Source of the DNA: Apodemus sylvaticus
Lineage: Eukaryota; Chordata; Mammalia; Rodentia; Muridae
Direction of reading: 5' to 3'
Assembly (NCBI RefSeq): GCF_947179515.1
Contig: NC_067481.1
Span: forward strand, 27,794,086 to 27,858,085
DNA length: 64,000 nt
The position numbers and the translations under genes are program-made. The notes below the pieces were generated by a model that worked only from the letters and a program-made list of their open reading frames with translations, did not search any database and was not told the DNA's origin. This document shows positions 12,846 to 26,700 of this stretch, one piece after another (position 1 is the first letter of the stretch; every line of letters begins with the position of its first letter).

Positions 12846-15800
12846 AAAGTTAAAAGTGGACAGAAATGTAGCTCTGTGGTAGAGTGCTTGTCTAGCATGG
12901 CTCAGGCCCTGGATTCCATTTCCATTTGCCAATGTTTTTGTTTGTTTGTTTGTTTAAAAAAAAAATAGGAAGAAAGGAGAGTTAGTAGAACAAGTTATCC
13001 TGTGTCATCTTTAGTGTTTTCCTTTAGACCTTATGCTGATTGCCCTATCTTAGAGTTTAGTCTTAGAAGTTTAAATCTTTAAATATTTATCTTTTAGGCG
13101 GGAATGATGGCTCAGCAATTAAGAGCACTGACTGCTCTGCCTCAGGGCTTCTGAGTTCAATTCCCAGCCACCACATGGTAGATTACAACCATCTGATGCC
13201 CTCTTCTGGCATTTGGATATGTATGCAGCTGAGAACTCTTACATTAAATAAAATGTTTTTTAAAAGTGTGTTGAGCGTTGGGCGGTGGTGGCGCACACCT
13301 GTAATCCCAGCACTCTGGGAGGCAGAGGCAGGCGAATTTCTAAGTTCGAAGCCAGCCTGGTCTACAAAGTGAGTTCCAGGACAGCCAGGGCTATACAGAG
13401 AAACCCTGTCTCCAAAAAACCAAATCCAAAAAAAAAAAAAAGTGTGTTGAACTAGGCAGTATTGGCGCACACCTTTAATCCGAGCACTTGAGGCAGTCAC
13501 GCGGATCTCTTGAGTTTGAAGATAGCCTGGTCTATAGAGCAACTTCCAGGATGCCAAAGTTACATAGTTCCTGTCTCCAAAAACAAAAATAAGGGGCTTA
13601 AGAGACGACTCAACAGTTAAGATCACTGACTGCTCTTCCATAGCTCCTGATTTCAGTTCCCGGCAACCACGTTCCCAGCTCACAACGATCTGTAATGGGA
13701 TCTGTCTAAAGACAGCTACAGTATATTTATATAAATAAAATAAAAATAAACCTGAAAACAAAACAAAAAATATGTTGAATCTTGTTCAAAATTATCAAAA
13801 TTTGTTTCTATATTATAGAAATGGCTGTGGGTTTTTCATTTTTAATGAATTTCGTTTGATTATTAAAAGGAGTTAAATGTAGGATAGTTTTGCACAGTGG
13901 GAAAGAATAGTAGACTTTTTTCAAATTCCTAAAACTGGATTAATTTAACAAAGGTTTTGTTTATTTTTTAGTTTTGGAGACAGGATTTCTTTGTGTAGCA
14001 TTGGCTGTCCTGGAACTTGCTCTATATACCAGACTGGCCTTTATCTCAGAGGATGGTAATAAACACCTCTGTTAGCCAGGCAGGGCTGTCACACACCTTT
14101 AATCCCAGCACTCAGGAAGCAGAGGCCAATTTTGTCTGCATAGTGAGTTTGAGGCCAGCCAGAACTACACAGTGAGACCTGCCTCAAAAAGTAAACCTAG
14201 GTATGTCTCAAAAATTGCCTGCTCTGGAGGAAAATAGTACGTGATGGGTATAAGTCGTGAGCATCACAGCAGCTCTGTTGAATAAGATTTACTTAATAAA
14301 GTGGAATGGTAAAAACAGATTTGTTGTCAAAAACCTCACTTCTAGGTGTGCCATGTTCTTCCTGGAAATTAAGTTTTCCCTCCTTTAACAGGACATCTTA
14401 CAGGAAAACACGAGAGACATTTCTCCATCTCAGGATGCCCGCTCTATCATAACCTCTCAGCTGACGAATGCAAGGTAACGTGTGCTCCTTCATTCAGGGT
14501 GTGCTCAAGTGCTTGCTGGGTGACTTGCACTTTGCTAAGCACTCGGGGTATGGTGGTGAACCAGGGGGACAAGGTCTTGTTCTTACATGTCAGTGGAGGA
14601 AGCAATGGCAAAAGGATTTTTTTATTGTTGTTGTTTTTTGTTTTTTTTTAACAAAAGCTAACTACATGAACAAATAAGAATTATACCATGTAATGAGTGT
14701 TTGGGAAGAAGTTAATGAGTTAGAGTATTGGGATTTTTCATTACTGTTGCATTCATTTCTTTGGTAACTGACTTAATATCCTGCCAGGGTGCATCTTTTC
14801 AGAATTTGTATAGATAGTTGAGCCCACTGATCCACCTCAGGCTTTCTTAACAAATCCGTGAAGTTGCTTTGCTTTTACACAATTTTCCAGTGTTTCTATT
14901 CTGTTCGTTTCTGCATATCCTTTTCCTCTTGGTTTCTACAGTTACATCTATTCTTGGCTAGTTCTTTAAAAACACAGTTCCCAAATAACCTTCGGAACTT
15001 GGATGATGTGTTTGTGACTAGAGCCTAAGGTCGTCTTTTGTACATTCCTGTGTGGGTTACTGCTACGAAGGATGGAATCACAGTTAATTATGGGGAAACA
15101 AGAATTGCAAATAGTAATTAAACAGACTCAGGTAGTCTTTGGACAAGTTATCCAAACTAAATGCTTTGACTACACCAAAGTGTTAGTTGCCTTTTTGTTG
15201 TTCTTTTGCTCACAAGGCCTGGGTCACAGGTTTATGCTTGTATGAGCAAGTCTCATTTGGAAAAGAATTCAATTTCCTGTTCTCCTTGCTTCAGGAACTT
15301 GTTCTAATATATGAGGTCTCGGGGTGGAGTCATGAGACTGTTTCTTCACACGTTTAAATTTTCACCAAATAAAACGTGAAATGCTTACACGAATTTTTCT
15401 GCCAAAGGCCCTGCTTTTTGTCTTCATTCCAAGTCTTTCTATATGAGACAGCTTGCCTTCTGTGTCAGCTCTTCCTGTTGTCTTTTTACTGTCTTAAGCT
15501 GGATGAGTGCAAGCATGACTGTGTTAGCACCTGATTCAGAAGCTGACCAAACACTTGGCCTTCTTCCCCTGAAAATAACTGTGATGGTTATTGTGACGGT
15601 GGCTTCATAATCTCCTCTACTCCTTGTCTCCAAACATCTGGTAGCGCTTCGTTTTGCATCAGTCTGTTTGAATCATGACTTTGAAGATCATGGCCTGAAG
15701 CAGTGTCTACACCTTAAGTACCTTAGCGGTTTATTTGAGAAATTTCAGACCAGGGAAGAAAATCAGGAATAAAGGGAAACGTGTGTTGTAAAGTTTTCTC

Positions 15801-18800
15801 TGTCCTTATGGGGAAGTGAGACTAGTGTCAGCCATGCTTTCCTGCTGGGCCATGTGCTTGCAGGAAAGCTCTAGAAATCAGAGTCTTATGTGCCAGCCGC
15901 CTCCCCAGCCTAAGGAAGCGCTTCAGTTCTAAACTACCTGCCTGTGAATGATTGCTCACATTTCCCAGGAAACCCTTCAGTTGTCTTAAGGGTTTTTTTG
16001 CTTGTTTGTTTGTTTGTTTTTTGTTTTTTTGGTGGATGGATGTAACTTTTTGTGGATAGCAAAGGATTCAGTGACTAAGATAAAAATCAAAAAGTAAGAC
16101 ACCTGCAGTCAAGGAGTTTACATTCCCATGGGGAAACCTGTAAATATCCATTTATGTAGTGACAGACACCATGAGAAACCAATAGAGAAAGAGAGGGACA
16201 GTATTCAAGGGAAGGCTAACGTACTGCTTTTGCTAGAGGAGGTCAAGAAAGGCATATGAGATTGACATAGGATCTAGATGTGGACTGTGTCAAAGTAGCA
16301 ATGTATAAAGACCCAGGGGTGGGGAGTGCTAAAGGAGACGGAATAATAACAGTCTATCCCCATGAGCTGGGGAGAGACTGTTGGTTTTGAAGGTAGGTTG
16401 TATGATTGGAGCATGATGGGAAATGAAGGAGGAGGATTGAGATCATAAAGGATCAAAATCTTCAGCACAGGATTATGTTTTATTCTGATGACAGTTGGAA
16501 GCATTTAGAGGGTGCAGGCAGAAGAATGTGTCTTTGAAACAACAACTATTAGCATATAGAAAACAACTATGGAAGAAAAAGATGACACAGGATAGGTTCA
16601 TTGGAAGCCTGCTTAGAAGTTCTTGCAGTAAATAGCTTGGACCAGTGTGGTATTGGTAAAATGTTTAAGATTAGATTTGGGATGTGTTCTAAAGGAGAGT
16701 GCTAGTAGGAGGGGGGCTCAGTGTAGAGATAGGAGCAAAGAAATGAAGGATTTCATCCAAGTTTTGAAATGCTCACCTGTTGAGATGACACTGTTTCTTG
16801 GTAGTGGAGAGATGTGGAGTGGAGCAGACTGGGAGATCTATTGGTTATTCCACTTTGAGCCTGCTCAGTGATGCAACCCAGTAGGCAGATAGATGCATGG
16901 GGGGCGGGGTGTCAGTTCCCAGAGGGGGAGGGGAATTGAGGAGAACAATGTGTTTCTCTGAGTTCTTGTGTCTACGGTTATGTTTTCCTCTTTGTGTCTA
17001 CGGTTATGTTTTCCTGTAGACTTGACTTGAAGACAGGTTTTCCCCTTCCTCTTTGCTTTTCCTCACCCTGGCCCTTTCCAGCCTTTGAGGCAGGATCTTG
17101 TCTCCCAATGCTGCATAGGCTGGCCTTGAACTCTTAAGCTGCCTCGGCCTGTCTACTAACTAGTACTACAGGCAAATGTCACTGTGCCCATCCCAAGCCC
17201 AGAATTTTTCTTTTGTTTTCTTCATACTTCCTTACTCTCTTGTGTTTCTTCACCGTTTCCTATCAGCGTAGTAGAATTCCAGCCCAGAGTCAACATTCTT
17301 AGCAAAGGTCTTAGCTTTTCAACATTTAGCTATGATCAGTTCAGTTCTTTGGCATTTAGTGCCTGAGATAGCACTGTGTGGGACTTGCCTCATCTTTTTC
17401 TAGTAGAGATAGCCATAATCAATAGCAAGAATACTTTTACATCCAAAGTATAGTGCAAATACAGGGATTATCACAAGTTCTTTTTAAGTAAATGTAGTCA
17501 TAGAAGCAGGTGGATTTATTGACATTGTTGATGGTTGCAGGTGAGAGCACAGAGCCGGGATAAGCAGATAGAAGAAAGGATGCTGTCCCACAGGCAAGAT
17601 GACAACAACAGGCATGCAACCAGGCACCAGGTATGGGCCTTATGAAAGCTCTGGCCAGCCGGTTTGAGATCTGCCTTGTGGATCTCCTTTGCCCCGTAAC
17701 TTCATAGGCAAATCCATGTCCAGACATCAACTTGAAATCATGTTTGGGTTTTCAACTTCTAATTTTTCATAAAGCAGACATTTCCATCTCATAAGTAGAG
17801 GAATTAAGCTATTTGTGATAATAATAGCAGTAGTAAGTAATAGTATAAAACATTTTGGCTATTTGAAAGGTTCCACTACGCTTCTGTTTCCTCATTTTGC
17901 ATCCTTATTCTAACCTGTTGTGTTGGCTTTCAAGCACCTTTGACTTTGCTGGCATATTTTCTATATGTTACCAGTGGCATTTCTTCAGTATGTGACACTT
18001 GTCAGCTGGGCCAGTTTCTACTTCTGTCTTTCTGTGATTTGCAGAAAGCATCCTTGCTCTGTCCTAATCATCCTCTTGGAACATTCGCCTGCATAGATTG
18101 CACTTAACCCCTTGCTTCTTTCTAAATGGCTTTGATCTTTCTGAGAACTCTATACCATTACCAAGAAGAGATTACATACATATCCTCAAGGCCTTGAGCG
18201 AGTCTTAGCTCTAACAGGAATTCTTCCAAGACCTTCTCCCACAGTTGCTAAATCTTTCTCATGTATTCTTCTCATGTGCTTTTCCCCAGACGCCAGCCTT
18301 TAGTCATAGCTCATCATCAAAGACTCTGCTTCTACAGTTAGATTATAGGTAACTAGCAGAGGAGACACAGTGGTAAGGTTGCCTTTAGAGCTGGCTCTGA
18401 ATCTCTTATTAGCTGTGTTGTCCTGGGCTGGCCAGCTGGTAAATGACATTTCTTTGTCAATATGAAGGAGTGAATAATGCCCACCTGTCTGGGTAGTCAT
18501 CTAACACTTGTATAATCCCTAACCTTAGTGCTTGGCAGGCAAAAGCAGTGTGTAATTGATCCCTTCCCCCCCCCCCCCCCCCCCCCCCGGGGGCGGGGGG
18601 GTTGAGACAGGGTTTCTCTGTGTAACCCTGTCCTGGAATTCACTCTGTAGCCCAGGTTGGCCTCGAACTCAGAGATCCACCTGCCTCTGCCTCCTCAGTG
18701 CTGGTATTAAAATCATATGCCGCCGCCACCCAGAGATTTATTTATTTATTTATTTTTTATTTTTTAATTTTTTTTAATGGGAATCTTGTTATATAGCCCT

Positions 18801-20681
18801 TACAGGTCTGGCCTAGAATTTATAGCAATCCTTCTGCTTCTGTTGAGATTATAAACAAGAATCACAGTGTTCCTCCCTCCTCTATTATGACTTTTACTCT
18901 TTCATACTAATTAAAATAAGTTTCCATTCCTGAAAGGGCAGTAAGAACTGTGGTTTGGATGTGTGACTGTACTGTTTCTTTACTATGACAGTTGTTTTCT
19001 TTCTTTAGAAAAAAAATTTTTTTTTTTTTTTTTTTTTTTTTTAAGCTCAGTATGGTAGTCCATAGTTACAATTCTGTCATTCTAGAGACTGAGAAAAAGG
19101 ATTGCCAGCCAGGGCTATATAGAGAAGACCCATTCTCTCTTCTTTCTCTTAAAAAAAAAAAAGAGATGGCAGTTTGGATTTGTAATCTCAGCCCTGGGAG
19201 GTGAAAGCAAGATCAGAAGTTCCAGGTTTGAGGCCAGCTTGGGTTACATGAGAGCTTAGTCGTTTAAAAAAAAAGTTTCAAAATAAAATTGGTATTTTGA
19301 AACATACTGAGTCTTCTAGCTAACTGCTCAGTTATTTTCTTCTTTTAGGCACCGACAGAGAGACAGCTGCGGTATAAGGAGAAGGTGGCTGAACTCAGGA
19401 AGAAAAGAAATTCTGGACTGAGCAAAGAACAGAAAGAGAAATACATGGTGAGGAAAAAAATCCAAGCCTGAACTCCCACTATAACTCGAGTCTGAGCTTC
19501 TGCTGTCAGATCACATAGCTGTTTGCCGCAGGAGAGAATCCAGTGAACTGTGGGGCTCTCTTCAGTCACCTAGTGACCCCCACAGCTGAAGCAGACTTCC
19601 TCCTCTAGGTCCAGGGATGGGGCTCAGTTGGTAGAATCCCTTCACTATTGTTCTAAATATTTACAATTAAGGGGGCCCTGATGGTGCTCCTCAGCTATTC
19701 TGAAGTCTGAGGCAAAAGGAAGATGAGGTCCAGGCCTATCAGGTTACCGAGTGTTGTCCAGGCCAGTCTCAGCAATTAGCAGGACCTTGTTCCCAAATGA
19801 CAAACACACTCCCAGTCATATACATCAGTAGTAGCATGTGCAAAGGGGCTAGGCTCAATCTGCAGTCCTGGGGCAGGGAGGCAGATTTGCCTATTAGGAC
19901 AAATACTGATGACATTAGAAATGGCTGTGTAAGATAAGACATTCAGGGGCTCGGGACATCAGAGAACTAACTTTGAATATAATAATACATTTTCTGAAAA
20001 TAAGGAAAAGTTAGAAATAACATACAGAAGATATGATTAATCTACCTAAAAATAGCCACAAGTAGCATTTTATCAAGTTTTTGGCTTTTTATTTTAACTA
20101 CATAAGTTGCTTTGTGGGGGGCTGGAGCGATGGTTCAGAGGTTAAGAACACTGCTGCTCTTCCTCAGGACCCAGGTTCAGTTCCCAGCATCCACATGGCA
20201 GCTCGCAACTGTCTGCAACTCCACTTCTAAGGAATCTGACACACACGTATACATGCAAACAAAATGTCAGTGCACATAAATCTTTTTTTTTTTTTTAAAG
20301 AATCATCATTTGTCATTTTCTTCGATATACCACACCACCTAGTTGTCTGTCTTCTCATTTAAAGATCTTGAACTGATATCCTCATGTTAAAATCTTCAAA
20401 CCTTTTCTGCATAAACTACAGCTTTTTATGTAAATAATTATTTTTACTAGAAGTGTATTAGTACATGTTTTCTACTGACATAGCCAGATGTGGTGGTCTA
20501 TACCTGGAGGCCACCTGGGCAGCATTGCAAAACCCTGTTTCGAAAACAGTAAAGTCAGAAGTGGTGACTCACACCTGCAGGGAGGCCAAGAGTTTAAGGC
20601 TAGGTTGACCTGCAAAGTAAGACATCTAAGCCTTCTGGACTACAGAATGAGACACTGCCATGAAAAAATATTCTTAATACG

Positions 20682-20743
<62 letters not shown>

Positions 20744-23700
20744 GTGTAGGTATGTGGTCTCTGGGTTTTGTTGTTGTTGGGGTTTGGAGGGGGGTTGGGT
20801 ATTTTTATCCTTCATAAAATTGGAATGCTATTCCATTTTGTCATTAGAATAGTCAATAAATGTATGACTTAGAAGTTGTAGCTGAACTTATATTCTATAG
20901 TTAAACACAATAGCTAAGCAGTGCTGGGCTGCTGGGTTTATGGACTAGGTAGAGATCTCTGCATGCTTGCCCCTGTCTGCTCATTGTTGATAAGTATAAG
21001 AGTTGTGGGAACACAGTGATGTCATTTACCGAGAGGCTGTGATACCCTCGTCACCCAGGTGGCAGTCCTATAGTCTGGATCTCTTCACTCTGATAAAGGT
21101 CTTAGAAAAGCTTCAAATTCATCCAGGTAAAAGGAGTGTCGGATGTAAATGCTATCCAGCTGTTCAACCTGTCAGACATGTTTTTCATCAGCTTGAGATA
21201 GGTTATTTTGGTCTTTACTAATTTAAAAAATGCTAGATAGAATTTTTTCTTGTTGCTTACATTTAGAAATAGGGTCTCAGCTGGGCAGTGGTGGCGCACG
21301 CCTGTAATCTCAGCACTCTGGGAGGCAGAGGCAGGCAGATTTCTGAGTTTGAGGATAGCCTGGTCTACAGAGTGAGTTCCAGGACAGCAAGTACTATACA
21401 GAGAAACCTTCTGTCTCGAAAAAACCAAATCAAAAAAAAAAAAAAAGAAAGAAAGAAAGAAAAAAAAATAGGGTCTCATATGGCAGAGACTGGCCTTGAA
21501 CTTGCTAATATGTAGCTAGGGCTGTCCTTAAGGTGATTCTTTACCTCCCAAGTGCTGGGATTACAGGGGTCGGACACCAGCCTTGGCTAGTTAGGTTTTG
21601 TTTTTGGTCTGGAGAAGTGACTTGGTTGGTTGCAGGATGTGTTGAGTTTGAGTCTCCAGTGCTGTGGTTTCAGGCATGCCTGTAATTCCAGCATTGGGAA
21701 TTGGAGGCAGGGCACCACATGAGATCCTTTCTCAAAGTAAGAGAAAAGGGAAGGGGCATTGTTATTTTCAAAACTAGAAGTTAATAATACTTAGAACCTA
21801 AATCTTAAGTCACAGAGACTAAATTTCAAAAAGAGGTACAACAGGTTGATAGGAAATGTCAATAGGGTGAGTAAGGTTTCTTTAGATGCCGATGTGTGGG
21901 TTAGCACATATAATGTTCTTCTGGGGCAAGTCCTCTCCAGTTCATAACTCCCATTGCCTTCTCTTCTAAGGGAGGTGGAGCCTAGAGCAGAAAGGGAGGG
22001 GAAGGGCTAGAATCCGTTTTGAAGAGAAGTCTCCCTCCTCCTCTTTTTCTTCTCCTCCTCCTCCTCCTCCTCCTCCCTTCCTTCCTTCCAGGGAAAGGAG
22101 ACTTGTAGTAACCAGCTTGGTAAGGCTTGAAAGTTAATTTAAAACTGGATTCCCTTTATGTTCTTAATTATTTTTAATTCTTCCTGATGTTTAACAGTTG
22201 GTAAACATTCCCGGAGCTGCCTTCCCTGTGCCCTTGACTTGCTGGTACAAGTTGGGCAGTCAGTGAAGGAATGGCAGAAGCAATTTCTAGGGGCCCACTT
22301 CCAGAGTTTTCTTCTAGGCAGCATCTTCAAGCACTAATGCTTGGAGTGCCTGCTTCTTTGTCAGTGTCCTCAGTGAAGGAGACCCTCACACCACACACAC
22401 AGCAACCCAGGTTAGGCACAAACCACACCCAAACGCCTGTTTTCACAGAGTTATCCTTTATTAATCGAGGAAGAACTGTTAAAGTGACTGCTTTCTGACT
22501 CAGACAGAAAACTAGGCGGGTGTAATTCTAAGAAGAGAACAAGGGGAGGGCAGTGTTAGAATGGGCTAGGCTGCAGCAGTATATTTTAACTGGGCATGTT
22601 AGTGAGGTGAACCAAGGGAGTTTTTGATTTCTGTATTTAACATTGATAGTCAGACTTTAGTAGTCTCCCTCAGGAGGAAGAAATGGCCAAATAAAAGAAT
22701 AGACATTGGTAGCTAGCTTTAGGAATGTAATCTAATGGTTTTTAGCAAGGCAGAGGAAATGGCGGAGAAAGACAAGGCCTGCCAGAGCCATGCTTACCCC
22801 ACTTGAGCTGACCAGCTCTAGGATTCTAGGATCTGTTGTTGGGGTTAACAGTTTGCCTGACCTCAGTTCCCCAAACCCAGTGATAGGTACTTTGTAAATA
22901 TCCAGCATCTGGTTCAGGGTGGTTCCCATTGGAATGAAATAAAGCAAGTCCACCCAGACAGAATCACCAAGTCCACACAGACAGAACCGCCTGGCTGTCT
23001 TTTCTAGGAACACAGACAGACCTATGGGAACACTCGAGAGCCCCTCTTGGAAAACCTGACAAGTGAATATGACTTAGATCTTTTCCGAAGAGCACAAGCC
23101 AGGGCTTCTGAGGATTTGGTGAGTATCAAAACCCCCTCGGAGAGGGGAGGACCCTTGGGAAAAGCCCTTAGAACTGCCAAGAAAAGTGATTAGCAGCCAG
23201 TCTGATGGAATCTCTGGCTGTCTTAGAGGTCGTCTTCTCTTTTACATGAGAGCACACCTCTCTTTTCTCACCCTTCCCTTCTCTGTCTCCCTCAACTGGA
23301 AGATCCAGTTTGGCTTGAGGTCTGGCTGGGGGTGCTTAAAACTTAGTTTGTAGGTGCCTTTTATCTCTGTTGGGTAAAATGTACAATCTGGGAATCCTAA
23401 CTTGGGGGCTACGGCAGCATCCTCTTTATAGGGTTTCTTTCCATTTCAATACATTTACCCTAAACGCATGTAAATAACAGTTTTGTTTTTTAAAGATTTA
23501 TTTATTGTTATATGTGAGTACTCTGTAGTTATCTTCAGACACACCAGTAGAGGGCATCAGATCCCATTACAGATGGTTGTGAGCCACCATGTGGTTGCTG
23601 GGATTTGAACTCAGGACCTTCAGAAGAATAGTCAGTGCTCTTAACTGCTGAGCCATCTCTCCAGCCCCCAGATATGTTGTTGAATTTGTTGATTTTTGAC

Positions 23701-26700
23701 AAGGGAATCTCATCTTACTGCCCAAGCAAGTTTGAAACTGGGATCATGGGTGCATAAGATATCTAGGCAGAAATGCTCTTTTTTTGTTTGATTTTGATAT
23801 AGTACCTGTGGTTGGCCTAGAAAAACAGTTTCAGCAACTGGTTTTACCTATGATAAAACAAATGTGCTTGGGGAAATTTAGTTTGTGGTGTTAATTTCAT
23901 TTCCTCCCCTCCATTTTTTTAAAAACATTTATTTTACTTCACTTTACATCCCGCTCAGTGTACCCCTCCCCCTTCCTTCCCCCCCCTTCCTTTTATTATA
24001 TGGGTTGCAAGAAGCAGGGTTTCGTGACTGTTCTGGTCTGGAATATTTATTGGGTGTCACCTCCTGCTTTTCTTTTCCTTCATGAAGATCACTGCCTAAG
24101 GCTAGCCCCAGTCCCCTTTCTCCAGCTGGTTACTGCCACCTGTAACTGCCTATCATGTACTTGTAATCCTAGCCCTAGTGAGGTCAGGGAGGAGGACCAG
24201 GAGGGTAGCCATCAACAGACCTGAGTTCAAGCCTGAATAGCTTCAAGATATCTAGAAGGAGAGAATTAACTCCCCACAAGCTGTTCTATGACATCTGCTT
24301 GTCTATACATACTATAACTAGCTATACTATACTATGCTATAACTATAACTAAAAATTAATTTAAAAAATTAAAAACAAAAACAGAAATGGGCTGGGACTA
24401 TAGTTCCTTTGGTAATGTGCTTATGTGGGATCCAGGACACCCTGGGTTCCATGTCCAGCACCACCTAACTCTGCTGTGGTGTCGTATATCTGTGACCACA
24501 GTATCTGGAAACAAAGGCAGAGAATTTAGGAGGTCAAGGTCATCCTCATTACAGCCTCATTTGAGGTTCAGTTAAAACAAAAACTTTAAAAAAAAAAAAA
24601 AGATACCTGGGCAGGGGCTAGAGAGATGGCACAGTGGTTAAGAGCATCGACTGCTCTTCCAGATGTCCTGAGTTCAATTCCCAGCAACCACATGGTGGCT
24701 CACAACCATCTGCAATGGGATTGATGCCTTCTTCTGGTGTGTCTGAAGACAGACAGCTACAGCGTACTCATCATATATTTAATAAATCTTTAAAAGACAC
24801 CTGGGCCGTATAGCTGGCAAATTTTCTGTGAACCTGCCTGATTTTCCATGCTCAAGTAATGTGTTAATAGCCATCTATGGATAGAGACCAAATCTAGCTA
24901 CGTATTTCTATAGTTTAGTTGCTGGCCTCATAGAAGGTTTTTTTTGTTGTTGTTGTTCCCCCCCCCCCCCCAGACAGGCATGCGCCACTACTGCCCGGCT
25001 CTCATAGAAGTTTTTAAGAATAAAGGTAATAGGGGCTGGAGATAGTTCAGCAGATAAGCACATTTGCAAAGAAACCACATTCAGCTCCCATCACCCATGT
25101 GGTGGCTCACAGCTACCTATAACTTCAATTTCGGGTCATATGATGCCCTTTCTGACCTCTCACTAAGGTCACTCACTAAGCATACATGTGAGGTTTAGAT
25201 ACAGGAATACTTGCACAAACAAAACATCTATATACATCATGTAGATAAAAATCTAAGTTTAAAAACCAAAGATTAGGACTTCTAATCCTTATTTGTTTTG
25301 GTTTCTTTTGCCAATAGGAGAAGTTAAGGCTCCAAGGCCAAATCACAGAGGGAAGCAACATGATTAAAACAATTGCTTTTGGCCGCTATGAACTGGATAC
25401 CTGGTACCATTCTCCCTATCCTGAAGAATATGCACGGCTGGGACGTCTCTACATGTGTGAATTCTGTTTAAAATACATGAAGAGCCAAACAATACTTCGC
25501 CGACACATGGTATGTTTTCTTGAGTTTAAATTACAAGGGTAATGTTACACAGTTTCCCAATTATGTTCTAGTGATGACATAAGTGTCCAAACGATCTTCT
25601 AAGTGTCCACAGCAATGGGGTGGAGACTTAGGGAACTGAAAATCACATTTCTGGGTAACCCTCTGCCAGGGCCAACGCTGCATAGCATCTTAACTATATC
25701 CTGCCCACAAATGTCTTTTTTTTTTTCTTGTTTTTTGTCTTCTGTTTCTTTTTCAGCATATGAATTACCTTTCCCTACAGTTTGTGTTTGAACCAAACTC
25801 AATGAGAACACATATATTTTATTACATAGAACAGGGATTGTGGCTCATATATAAGATGGTGGGTGTCTATCTTGAAGAATGCATATTGTAAGGGATATCT
25901 ACCTTTAATGGATGAAGAAAATAAGTTTGCATTTCTTAACATTCTGTATATTAAAATAGGGAAGGATATGCATACTGAGTCTTGACTTCTATGAGTACAG
26001 AAGTCAGGTTTGGGGAAATGCAAGCTTCTCCCCATTGCTTCAGGGTAATCACTGAAATGACTTCTTTGGCTTGGGTAATGGGTAATGTTTTTTGTTTGTT
26101 TGTTTGTTTGTTTGTTTTGTTTTTTGGATTTTTTTTTTCTGAGACAGGGTTTCTCTGTATAGCCCTGGCTGTCCTGGAACTCACTCTGTAGACCAGGCTG
26201 GCCTTGAACTCAGAAATCCGCATGCCTCTGCTTCTCAGAGTGCTGGGAATACAGGCGTGCGCCACCTCTGCCCAGCTTGGGTAATGTTTTTAAACAAATA
26301 GCTGTTGCATTGGTTTGGTCATCAGGGAGGAGCTAGGATATAGATGGAACTTTAGAACAATTCCAGTTAATACATGTTTTTAGTTAAATTAGAACACGAT
26401 ATCCATGCCTTGCGTGCAGTGCTTCCTCTCCTCCACACCAATCCCCAGCTAAGCAGGGAGCACACCTTCACACTTGCTGGGCAAGTATTATACCACGGAG
26501 CTATAGTCCTAAATCTGAAATATAATTCTCAGAGGATGTGTATGTGATTTTTGTTTGTTTCAAATAGGTAGTTTTCCTACCTCTGTTTCTTGAGTGCTCA
26601 CATGACCAGTGTGGACCAGCCATGATGTCCAGTGAAACTTTATGTTTGAGTTGTCAAGAAGATGTAGTAAATTGTTTAATAAATTTTTGCCAGGCAGTGG

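Noticed and set aside
12432..12968. Open frames of repeated Ser-Phe-Leu, Pro-Ser-Leu or Arg-Lys-Glu
   Set aside because: Translations of the tetranucleotide tract at 12667-12846.
13183..13761. 192-codon minus-strand frame in Kat7 intron 4
   Set aside because: Made entirely of reverse B1 and B2 sequence.
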